Assembly: GCA_001784175.1 (NCBI GenBank)
Contig: MFPR01000029.1
Coordinates: forward strand, 1-14,293
Reading direction: 5' to 3'
Source: Candidatus Lindowbacteria bacterium RIFCSPLOWO2_12_FULL_62_27
GTDB lineage: Bacteria > Lindowbacteria > 2-12-FULL-62-27
Length of the DNA stretch: 14,293 bases
The position numbers and the translations under genes were made by a program. Below the pieces are notes generated by a model, which saw nothing but the letters and a program-made list of their open reading frames with translations, was not told where the DNA came from and did no database searches. Each line of letters begins with the position of its first letter. Positions within the stretch are counted from its first letter, which is position 1. Of the stretch, positions 1 through 8,500 are shown one piece after another.

Positions 1-24
1 TTCCGGTGAATTGTGGAACACCGC
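1..24. repeat. Terminal direct repeat (left copy), likely circular-contig overlap
   Basis: These 24 bases are identical to the last 24 bases of the window (14270-14293), in the same orientation. The barrel-gene reading frame leaving the right edge (codon at 14271) enters here in the same phase (codon at 2). An exact 24-mer exactly at both ends is not expected by chance, so the window is best read as a circular sequence of 14,269 bp with a short overlap. A tandem array of the whole locus collapsed in assembly would look the same. Confidence 0.85.
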
Positions 25-1003
25 TCGGAAAAATATGAACGTCTCGACCGCGTTCGGCCAGAACATCACAAAGGCGAGCGACAATTCGGTGAAGAGCGCA
101 ATCAACAACCAGAACTACCAGCTCTCGACATCGAGCGGCCGCCACACCTTCTCGACGTTCTACCGCTACCAGATCACGCAGGAAAAGACGGCGGCGACGG
201 GCGACAGGCGAAACGCAAGCAACGGACTCACGTACGGCCTGAAAGAGATTCCGTGGAAAGTGTTCCTGTATCCGCAGAAGCCGTTCTCGACCGACCTCAC
301 GCTGAACGCGACGCGCACGCGCGACAAATCCATCGACGCCGCGGGCCGGTCTCATCAGCGGCAGTATGGAGTCGGCGCGCAGACGAAAGTGAACGACGAC
401 GAGCGGCTCAATATCGACTACACCCTCGGCCTCACGGACAACGACAACGTCAACAGCGACATCCGGACGATGAACTGGAAGTGCGCGTACGTTGTGCAGA
501 AGTTCATTCAGGAGGACGGCAGTTTTACGGTGTCCTATTCGTCCAACAAGACCGAGGAAGAGGTCACAACCCAGAACTACCGCGAAGCGGTCTGGCGCGC
601 GGACGCGGCGCTGAAATGGGGCGGCCCGGCGCCGGAGGCGGTGGCGGCGAGGGACGCGGCGGAAGGCGCGGTGAAAGATATCCTGGCCGTGTACGCGGAG
701 GAGGACATCCTGAAATTCATGCAGTTGGTCAGCCCGAGCTTCAAAGGCGACCGCATCGCCTTCGAGAACCATGCGCGCACGACGTTCGACCGCGTGGACG
801 CGATCAAGTACGAGGGCGTGTGGGCGTCGAGTTTTGTTCCGGGCGACAACGTGATTGAGATCACCTTCCGATGGCAACGCCGCTGGCGCGTGTACGCGAC
901 GGGCGCCGAGGAGACGGCGACGGGCGTCGCGCTGTTCCGGCTTGAGAAGTCGGGCGACAAGTGGCTGATTCAGGAGATACGAGAGACCTCGCCGTTGTTC
1001 TAA
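2..1003 (+). CDS. 3' part of outer-membrane beta-barrel protein with C-terminal NTF2-like domain (continues from 12999-14293 across the join)
   Basis: The frame is open from the left edge to TAA at 1001-1003, and its 5' part is the gene at 12999. The TTG at 11 and ATG at 35 are internal codons, not starts: there is no signal peptide here and the frame is open upstream on the circle. From the edge to about base 620 the protein shows alternating polar/hydrophobic, aromatic-rich strands with short D/N/G turns (for example STFYRYQITQ, FSTDLTLNAT, LNIDYTLGL, SFTVSYSS), which fits transmembrane beta-barrel strands. After a WGGPAPEA linker, about 629-1003 encodes a domain of about 120 aa with an NTF2/SnoaL-like pattern: an initial helix (AVKDILAVYAEEDILKFMQLV), a strand-rich middle, and a C-terminal ALFRLEKSGDKWLIQEI strand pair. 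A catalytic role is not indicated; such domains are often binding or dimerisation modules. The stop overlaps the convergent ATPase stop by 3 nt. The exact barrel family is not recognised. Confidence 0.85.
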   Translation, partial: SGELWNTARKNMNVSTAFGQNITKASDNSVKSAINNQNYQLSTSSGRHTFSTFYRYQITQEKTAATGDRRNASNGLTYGLKEIPWKVFLYPQKPFSTDLTLNATRTRDKSIDAAGRSHQRQYGVGAQTKVNDDERLNIDYTLGLTDNDNVNSDIRTMNWKCAYVVQKFIQEDGSFTVSYSSNKTEEEVTTQNYREAVWRADAALKWGGPAPEAVAARDAAEGAVKDILAVYAEEDILKFMQLVSPSFKGDRIAFENHARTTFDRVDAIKYEGVWASSFVPGDNVIEITFRWQRRWRVYATGAEETATGVALFRLEKSGDKWLIQEIRETSPLF

Positions 1004-2223
1004 CCGCGTTGAGTCCCGAGAAATGTTCGAATATCGACGGCCCTGACCTGACGGGTCAGGGCGATGGATTCCTCAACAGGCGCAACGATAAAAGCCGGCA
1101 TGCGTCGTGGCTCCTTCGACAAGGCGATGAACTGTTCCAACGCCGCGGCCATTACCGGGCGGGGGTGTGAAGACAGTTTACATTCGACAGCGGTCAATCT
1201 GCCGTCCCGCTCGATCAGAATGTCCACTTCGTGGCCGCCGGAGGAACGCCAGAAATACAGATTCGGCCGGTATCCCTGATGCAGGTGCGTCTTCAGAATT
1301 TCCTGCACGACAAAATTCTCGTATGCGGCCCCGGCCATGGGGCCTTGAAGCAGATGTTCGGCCGTCCGGATTCCGGCCAGATGAAGCGCGAGACCCACAT
1401 CGACAAAATAGAGTTTGGGACTCCGAATGATCCGCTTGCCGAAGTTTCGGTGATACGGCGGCAGCAAAAATACGATGTGGCTTGCCTCCAGAACGGATGT
1501 CCACGACCGGATGGTCGGCCCGGAAACTCCAAGTTCCTGCGAGAAATGGCTCATGTTGAATATTTGTCCGATCCGCGCGGCCGCCAGGACCATGAACCGC
1601 CGGAAGTCGCGAAGATTTCCGATATTGTGGAGTCCCCGAACGTCCCGTTCAAGATAGGTCGCGATATACCCCTCAAACCAGGCTTCGGCATCCAGACCGC
1701 GCATCACAGCCGGTCGAGGGTAGGCGCCCTTCAGACAGCGCGACAAAAAAAATGTCCGGGCCGAAGCTGGGCGTTCTTTGGTCGGCCACTCGGTTGCGTC
1801 AAAGGGCATGAGATTCAAAATGGAGACGCGGCCGGCAAGCGTTTCAGCGAGGCCGCGCATCATCTGAAACTGTTGAGAGCCGGACAGCACATATTGGCCG
1901 GGCCGTTGCCGGGCCTGGTCCACGCGGTGTTTGATGACAGGCAGAAGCGCCGGCAGATTTTGGATCTCGTCGATCACCGCCGGTGTCCCCAAATTCTCCA
2001 AAAATAATTCCGGATCCGCCTCCGCGCGGGAAAGCACGGAGGGCAGTTCCAGCGACACAGTCCGGGCCTTCCTCCCGGGCACCCGCTCAAGCATGGTCGA
2101 TTTCCCTGACTGCCGGGGTCCCGTGACCGCCACCACCGGAAACTGCGCCATCCGGCGTCTCAACGTCTCCTCCTCCGCCCTGCGCACATACCGGAATTTC
2201 GCCATGACCAACCGATACCACAT
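1000..2223 (-). CDS. AAA-type ATPase with C-terminal DUF4143 (PD-(D/E)XK-like) domain
   Basis: Cytoplasmic P-loop ATPase of the large, poorly characterised AAA_14/DUF4143 group. In the 407-aa frame the Walker A is GPRQSGKST at residues 35-43, the Walker B with catalytic acid is VIDEIQ at 83-88, and a sensor-like YVLSGSQQF follows at 111-119, then the family-typical GRVSILNLMPF. The DUF4143 half (about 180-407) has YLERDV, a winged-helix-like segment around 220-250, FVDVGLALHLAG and a nuclease-like signature EVDIL (331-335) with VECK (346-349). Length is normal for the family and the gene looks intact. The ATG at 2205 (MAKFRYVRR) is probably the true start: it gives a short 5' leader from the candidate promoter at 2232-2260 and a more typical N-terminus than 2223. 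The gene is tail-to-tail with the barrel gene (stop TAG on minus at 1000-1002) and divergent from the operon. Cellular role unknown; such genes occur in many copies in uncultivated bacteria, and no antitoxin or partner is adjacent. Confidence 0.9.
   Translation of the reverse strand: MWYRLVMAKFRYVRRAEEETLRRRMAQFPVVAVTGPRQSGKSTMLERVPGRKARTVSLELPSVLSRAEADPELFLENLGTPAVIDEIQNLPALLPVIKHRVDQARQRPGQYVLSGSQQFQMMRGLAETLAGRVSILNLMPFDATEWPTKERPASARTFFLSRCLKGAYPRPAVMRGLDAEAWFEGYIATYLERDVRGLHNIGNLRDFRRFMVLAAARIGQIFNMSHFSQELGVSGPTIRSWTSVLEASHIVFLLPPYHRNFGKRIIRSPKLYFVDVGLALHLAGIRTAEHLLQGPMAGAAYENFVVQEILKTHLHQGYRPNLYFWRSSGGHEVDILIERDGRLTAVECKLSSHPRPVMAAALEQFIALSKEPRRMPAFIVAPVEESIALTRQVRAVDIRTFLGTQRG
1040..1062. 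terminator. Perfect 9-bp hairpin just past the barrel gene stop (possible terminator)
   Basis: GCCCTGACC at 1040-1048 pairs exactly with GGTCAGGGC at 1054-1062 around a 5-nt loop. It lies 37 nt after the barrel stop and inside the 3' end of the convergent ATPase gene. There is no T-run on either side, so it is not a classical intrinsic terminator. It could slow polymerase or protect the 3' end of the operon mRNA. It could also be chance within coding sequence. Confidence 0.3.
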
Positions 2224-2231
2224 TCCCCGAG

Positions 2232-2260
2232 ATTATGCAAGATTAAATCAACACTTTAAA
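2232..2260 (-). promoter_or_regulatory. Candidate promoter of the ATPase gene
   Basis: Read on the minus strand, TTTAAA (plus 2255-2260, 4/6 to the -35 consensus) is followed after 17 nt by CATAAT (plus 2232-2237, 5/6 to the -10 consensus) inside an AT-rich island in otherwise GC-rich DNA. Transcription would begin near 2225, giving about a 20-nt leader to the ATG at 2205 and almost none to the ATG at 2223, which favours 2205. The assignment rests on sigma70-like consensus, which may not hold in this organism. Confidence 0.4.
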
Positions 2261-2315
2261 TTTACATATTTGGTATAGGTCAGTCTTCAATCGGAGAGAT
2301 TCCGGCGTCAAGCGA

Positions 2316-2445
2316 GAACGTGTGAAAAAATGTCGCCATGTGTCATTTCGAGCGCAGCGAGAAATCTTAACTCGCTGAGATTCAAGAAAGATTTCTCGGC
2401 GCTACGCGCCTCGAAATGACAGCCGATGGATTTTTTCACACGTTC
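2316..2445. repeat. Nested palindromic element (MITE/REP-like)
   Basis: An outer perfect 16-bp inverted repeat (2316-2331 with 2430-2445, core CGTGTGAAAAAAT) encloses an inner imperfect pair. The left inner arm, 2341-2368, starts TGTCATTTCGAG and ends CGAGAAATCTT. The right inner arm, 2388-2421, is its reverse complement apart from a changed, 6-nt longer centre, which itself forms a GGCGC-TAC-GCGCC mini-hairpin. The inner arm resembles a palindromic repeat that I recall being scattered in many bacterial genomes (the 'CATTTCGAGCG..GCGAGAAATCT' type). No clear target-site duplication flanks it and it carries no transposase. It sits between two divergent promoters and would extrude or fold as a long hairpin. 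Confidence 0.75.
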
Positions 2446-2475
2446 CGACCGATTACCCGCGCATCAAATTTGTCC

Positions 2476-2505
2476 TTGACCCCCCCCCCCCCCAGGATTT
2501 AGACT
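2476..2505 (+). promoter_or_regulatory. Candidate operon promoter with a C-tract spacer
   Basis: TTGACC (2476-2481, 5/6 to the -35 consensus) is followed after 18 nt by TAGACT (2500-2505, 4/6 to the -10 consensus). The spacer is mostly the C-run. Changing the run by one base would move the spacing from 18 to 17 or 19 and so change promoter strength. A weaker alternative (TTGCCT at 2541, AATACT at 2567) has a 20-nt spacer. The transcript would carry a leader of about 85 nt to the ATG at 2597. Confidence 0.5.
2480..2493 (+). repeat. Homopolymer run of 14 C
   Basis: Fourteen consecutive C residues lie upstream of the surface-protein operon, partly overlapping the candidate -35 hexamer. Long C/G runs are slippage-prone in vivo and error-prone in sequencing, so the exact length given by this assembly should be treated with caution. 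Confidence 0.95.
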
Positions 2506-2583
2506 CCCCTGTGATTTTCCGATTTACTGATCCTGACGTATTGCCTCCATGGGATGTGTCGTGGTCAATACTGCTGATTGACG

Positions 2584-2592
2584 AAAGGGGGG
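2584..2592 (+). promoter_or_regulatory. Ribosome-binding site of the giant Ig-repeat gene
   Basis: The purine run AAAGGGGGG lies 4 nt before the ATG at 2597 and 10 nt before a second in-frame ATG at 2603. Either is a workable start; the difference is two residues. No other in-frame ATG, GTG or TTG was found between there and the signal-peptide core, so the start is well bounded. Confidence 0.6.
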
Positions 2593-2596
2593 TCTC

Positions 2597-5500
2597 ATGG
2601 AAATGGGCGAGGCGACGAACGGCGGCGGTTTATCCTCAGCCTGCGGGTTTCGTATACCCACACATCTCTCGCGCTCCCTCTGTGCGCCCGTCTCCCTGTT
2701 TCTGATTTTCACGTTCGCTGTTGCCTGTTGCCTGTTCCCTGTTGCCTCTCCGTCCGCCCACGCCGCCGAAATTCTGAAGGGTACGCTCGCCGATGTTCGG
2801 GGCGACGTCAAAATCCGGCGCGTGGGATCGACGCTCGAAAGCCCGGCGGCCTCCGGCGCGCGCGTCGAACCCGGCGACGCCGTCATCACCGGGGCCTCCG
2901 GTCGCGCGGCCATCCGGTTTGAGCAGGGCGACATCGAAATCGACAACGCCACGCGCCTTACGATTCTTCGGAGCATGTCGAGCCGAAGCGAGGCATTCAG
3001 TGAAATCGCGCTCTCGGACGGGTCTGTCACGGCTGTTGTTAATATGGAGAGGGAGAAAGAGCTTTGGTTTGACATCTTCACGCCCACCCAGCGTTCGCGC
3101 GGCCAATCCCACAAAAAAAATGTGACCCGTCTGACGGTCTCGCACCGCGCGGGCGGAACGACCGTCACGGACAGCGAAGTCGGCCGGTGGGAATATCAGC
3201 CTCTCATCCTGACGGACCAGCCGGCGGCGGTTCAGGCTGCGCTGACGAACAACGCCCAAGCGTCGGCCCTGCTCAAAGATTATCTCACGACCGCCTTGAG
3301 CGACTCATCGATCCGCGCCTACGAAGTCCAGTCGAACGCGGGCGCGCCGGATATCAGCAATGTCGGGGCGCCGAAAAACACTGCGCCGCCCACGATCAGC
3401 GGCAAAATCAAAATTGGCCAGACGATTACGTACGACCCGGGCGCGTGGTCGGGCAAACCGTCGCCGACGTTCACGTACCAGTGGCTTATCGACGGAAAAG
3501 AAATCACCGGCGCGACAGCGCCTACCTACACCATTTTGGAGTCGGACGGCAATCACAAAATATCGTGCCGCGTCATTGCGACAAATTCGAATGGCTCGAC
3601 CTCCGCGACGACGGCCGAGGTGGTCGTCGAGGTCGAAAAACCGTCCTCGACCGCCGCGCCGTCGATCAGAGGAAGGGCCAGGATAGGCAAATCGGTCAAA
3701 TGCGATGCGGGCGCGTGGGCCGGCGATCCGACGATCCTCTACCAGTACCAGTGGGTTCTGGACGGCAAGAACATTTTGGAGGCGACCGATCCGTTTTACA
3801 TCATCGACGTGGAAGACGGCTTTCATAACCTGTCCTGCCTGGTCACCGCGTCGAACGGCGGCGGCCGGACCGCCGCGTCGTCCAAGGAGGTCCGGGTCGA
3901 AATCATCAAGCCATCGAACACCGCCCCGCCGGCCGTTGTCGGCAGTACGAAATTTGGCGGTAAACTTGGCTGTATTCCGGGCAAATGGTTCGGCGATCCG
4001 AAATTGGATTGGAAAGTGCGGTGGCTTCGGGACGGCAAGGAAATTGCCGGCGCGTCTGGCATGGCGTACACCGTGGCGGAATCGGACGGCGGCCGCAAAC
4101 TTACCTGCGAATTAATTTTCTCGAACAAAGCCGGCAGCGCGTCAGCCGCCGCGCCGGAAGTCGAAATCCCCATCGACCCGCCCCTGCCGATCGTCCCGCC
4201 GCAGATCGACGGCGCCGGGCGCATCGGCGCGAAACTGACGTGCAAGCCGGGGCAGTGGGACGGTTTTCCGACGATTCAATACGCCTATCAGTGGCTCCGC
4301 AACGGCGTCGAAATTCCGGGCGCGACCGGCGAAGTCTACGCCGTCACGGAGGCCGACGGCCTTCACAAGATCTCCTGCCGCGTCACGGCCACGAACAAGG
4401 CCGGACCGGTTTCGAGTGCCACAGATGAGATCGATATCGAGGTGATCCCGCCGAAAAACACGAAGCCGCCGGTCATCGCCGGCGTTTCGAAAATCGGCGA
4501 GAACCTGACATGCGCGCCGGGCGAATGGACCGGCGATCCGACGATCACTTACGCGTATCAGTGGTTCCGGGGCGAACAGGAAATTATCGGCGCCACAGAT
4601 GGCGCCGCCCCCGCCGTCAGCGCAACCATGGATGGCGGAGCCGGAAGCGGGGGCGGCGCGACAGGGCCGGCCTACAAGGTCGTTCTTGCGGACGCGCTCC
4701 ATCCGCTAGTCTGCCGCGTGACGGCCGCGAACAAGGGCGGGCAGGCTTCGATGTCGGCCATGATTCAGAGCGACGTCCACCCGCCTGAAAACAAGCGGCC
4801 GCCGGCCGTCACCGGCGCTCCGAAAATCGGCGGGAACCTGACGTGCGCTCCGGGCGAATGGACCGGCGATCCCGTGATCGCATACGCGTATCAGTGGCTC
4901 CGTGGCGACCAGGAAATTTCCGGCGCGACGATGCCGGCCTACACGCTCGTCGATGAGGACGCGTTCCAGTCGCTGACCTGCCGCGTGACGGCCCGCAGCC
5001 CATTCGGGAAAATGTCGTTGACCGCCGCGCCCGTCCTTGTCGATGTCGCCAAACTTTCGAACGTCCACCGCCCGGCCGTTTCCGGCGACGCGAGCGCCGG
5101 CGCGACTCTGACCTGCTCGACCGGCAAATGGTCCGGCGATCCGATCATCAGGTACGCCCACCAGTGGCTGATGGAAGACCAGGAAATCCCGGGCGCGACC
5201 GCCGCCTCGCTCTTGCTCGGACCGGAACACTCGATCCGGAAAATCGTCTGTCGCGTCACTGCGTCGAACGCTGCCGGCCCGGTCGCGGCGGTCAGCGATC
5301 CAGTCTTGGTGAAACCCCGGTATGAAGTCAGCGGGATCGCGACCTACAAAACCCTGTTCGTCGTCGGCGACGAATCCATAGTCGACGGCGAAATTTCCGT
5401 CAACAATCCCGCCAAACTCGCCCTTCCCTTCACCGTCGATTTGACGGTGACGGATCCCGCCGGAAATGAGATCGCGAAGGTTTCGGGCATTCCCGGCGCG

Positions 5501-8500
5501 GCTTCGAATCGCGCGGCGCTGGTCGTCCCGTACGGATTCAAGCTGCCGGCGGCGTCGAAGGCCGGCCAGTATCGGGCGCGGGCGGTTGTGAAAATCAAAT
5601 GGGCCGGCAGCGTCGAGGTCATGCCGATTTCCCGCGACTTCAATCTGTTGAACCTCTCTCCCGCCTCGCCGTCGGCGGGCCGGTGGATCATCGCAGATGT
5701 CCGATCCGACGACCGCATCGCCTATCCCGGCAGGCCGACGAGCGGCAAAATTCTGGTGGACGCGTATCCCACCCAGCTGGAAAACGCCGTCATCGTCATG
5801 ACCATCTCCGGCCAGTCCGGCCGGGTGATATTTGCGCTGAACAAATCCGTGACGATCCCCGCGAGCCAATCGCCCACGCCGTTCCAATATCAATTTGACC
5901 CGCCGGCGGATGCCGAGATTGGCGTCTACACCGCGACGGCGCTCTTGAAGGACGCGCAGGGCGCGGTGATCTGCCTCTACAACTCCGGCAATCCGGTGGA
6001 TATTTTCGAAATCAAACAGACAAGCTCGACGGCGGCGAAACCGCAGGTGCAACTCAAGCCCCTCATCAGCGGGACGCCCAAACTCGGCGGGAAATTGACC
6101 GCCAGTAAGGGCACGTGGACGGGCGCCGCGCCCATCGAATACAAATACCAGTGGACGAAGAATGGCGTGGACGTAGCCGGCGTGACAGACGCGGACTACG
6201 TCGTCGTAGCCGAAGACGCCCTGCAGAAAATCCGATGCCGCGTGACCGCGTCCAACGCCGGCGGGACCGTCCACGCCGTGAGCGACGAGAGGACCGTGAC
6301 GGTCGAAAAGCCGTCGAACCGGACGCCGCCGGCGGTTTCCGCCGAATCGCCCACCAGCATGAAACTGACGTGCAAGATGGGCGACTGGACCGGCGATCCG
6401 ACCATCGCGTTCGCGTACCAGTGGACGCGCGACGGCGTGGACATTGCCGGCGCGACTGCCGCGTCCTACGCCGCGCCGGGGTCGATGTCGGCGCACCAGT
6501 ACGGTTGCCGCGTCACCGCGTCCAACCTCGGCGGCGCCGTCGCGGCCAACAGCAACGCCGTCAATTTCGACGCGGCGAAACTCAAAGTCGCGGCCATCTT
6601 TGCCTATCGGAACGTCTTCGTCACCAAATCCACCGATGAGGTCAACGGCGAGATTACCGTCCAAAACCGCGGAACCCGCGACGTCGATTGCGCGGCCGGC
6701 CTGACGGTCACGGATCCGAATGGCGCGCAGGTGGCCAAACTGACCGGCCTGACCGGCTCGATCCCCGCCATGGACGCGGCGGGCGTGACATTCAAATTCA
6801 ACCTCAATGCGCCCATCGTGATCGACGACGGCCGATCCAAGGCCGCCGCCAACGTCTTCGTCGGCCCCGCATCCGCGCCGGAACTCGCCGCAACGTCCGG
6901 ACAATACATACTGTACCGGATCATCAATCCGCCGCCGCATTTCGCCGCCGGATCGCTCTTGATCGGCGATGTCTCCACGACCCTCAAGGCGATTTATCCG
7001 GGGTCGAAAGTCACGGGCAATATTTTCGCCGACGCGTATACACGCAATGAGGTGCCCGTCATTTTTGATGTGTCGGTTTTCAGCCCGTCCGGGAAAACAG
7101 TCTACACGGGTCAACTGTCCGGGCGAATTCCGTTTTTCGCCGGCATGACTCCGTTCCCATTCGAGTTTTACTTGAAAGACGACGCTGAAATCGGGCTGTA
7201 TTCCGTCAAGGCAAGCGTGAAAGTCGACGGGCCCAACAATTACTTCTTGGCCAACAAATCCTTCGCCTACAATTACGCCGACAAAGCCGACCTCTTCACC
7301 GCCCTCGAGTTTGACGCGTCCGTCAAGAAACCCGCGAACACCGGCTCTCCCGCCATCACCGGCGCGGCGCGGGTCGGCAAGACCCTGACGTGCGCCGTCG
7401 GCCAGTGGTCGGGCGATCAGCCGATGTTGTTCCATTACCAGTGGCTTCGGGACGGCGTCGTCATTCCCAATGCTCGAACCGCCGACTACGCCGTCATCGC
7501 CGCCGACGTGAACCACGACCTCTCCTGCCGGGTCTCGGCCTTGAACGCCGGCGGGAAAGCCACGGTGACGAGCGGAACGGTCAAGGTCAACCCGTCGCGG
7601 CCCGTGAACGAGGCGATGCCGGAGTTGTCCGGCGCGACAGCGGCCCGGATCGGGTCGACGCTGTCCTGCAGTCAGGGCGACTGGACCGGCGATCCGGCGA
7701 TCACGGTCGCGTACCAGTGGACGCGCGACGGCAGGGATATTCCTGGCGCGGCCGCGGCGTCGTATATTCCCGGGTGGGACGACGCCGGCAAGTCCCTCAC
7801 GTGCCGGGTCACCGCGGCCAACAATGTTGGACCGACTTCCGTGTCGCCGCCGGCGATCCCCTTGAAAGTCTATAAGCCCTCGACCGCCGCGCCGCCGCAA
7901 ATCACCGGCAAGGCGGCGATCAACTCCAAATTGATGTGCTCATCCGGCATGTGGTCCGGCGATCCGGCGATCACGATCACCTATCAGTGGCTGCGCGGCG
8001 GCGTGAACATCTCCGGCGCGGCGCAGGCGTCGTACGTCGTCACGGAGGAGGACGGCCTGGAGGCCCTCACGTGCCGGGTCACCGCGACCAACAAGGCCGG
8101 CTCGACTTCGGCGACGCCGGCGGCGCTCACCGTGAACGTCGAGAAACCGTCGAACACTTCGCCCCCTCAACTTGCCGGCACGCCGGCGATCGGATCGAAA
8201 CTGACGTGCAGTCCGAGAACGTGGGCCGGAGATCCGACGATCAAGTTCACCTATCGATGGCTCGTCGACGGCAAGGCCGTATCCGGCGTCGTGTCGCCTG
8301 AATTTACTCCGACCGCAACCCATCTCGGCGGCAGTGACAACTCTCTCGTCACATGCGAGGTGACCGCGCAAAACCTCGGCGGCAGCGCGGTGGTGGAGGC
8401 GGAGCCGGTCGAAATCCTGTCGGGGTCGGCGTCGGGCGCGGACGCCACGGCCGGCGACCTGAAGGTCTACACGGCCGGCAGTGTCGTTTCCGGAAAATTC

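Larger units (their letters stand above)
2206..2596. other. Sole sizeable non-coding region: divergent control region
   Basis: This stretch of about 390 bp separates the divergent ATPase gene and the exported-protein operon. From left to right it holds an AT-rich block (about 2230-2280) with a minus-strand promoter candidate, a nested palindromic element (2316-2445), a candidate plus-strand promoter with an embedded C-run (2476-2505), and an unassigned leader of about 90 nt ending in a strong ribosome-binding site. No convincing protein gene, tRNA or riboswitch was seen. If the molecule is a circle, this is the only obvious place for an origin, but no iterons or DnaA boxes were recognised. 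Confidence 0.7.

Noticed and set aside
13-858. 281-codon plus-strand frame overlapping the barrel gene
   Set aside because: Arg/His/Gly-rich shadow of the barrel frame with no domain features.
11-1003. Independent gene starting at TTG 11
   Set aside because: The frame is open to the left edge and continues in phase from the right edge; there is no signal peptide, so it is the 3' part of the barrel gene.
2316-2445. CRISPR array or tRNA-like structure
   Set aside because: Only one palindromic unit without spacers, and no cloverleaf or anticodon arm could be drawn.
2549-2581. 10-codon upstream ORF (MGCVVVNTAD) before the giant gene
   Set aside because: No ribosome-binding site and no regulatory codon pattern; likely chance.
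2597-2780. Lipoprotein signal at FAVAC in the giant protein
   Set aside because: The -3 residue is Ala rather than Leu/Val/Ile, and a good signal-peptidase I site (AHA|A) follows.
4706-7900. 1064-codon open frame on the minus strand
   Set aside because: It lies antisense to the Ig-repeat array. It mirrors the repetitive GC-rich codons of the plus-strand gene, has Arg/Gly/Asp-rich composition, no domain and no ribosome-binding site.
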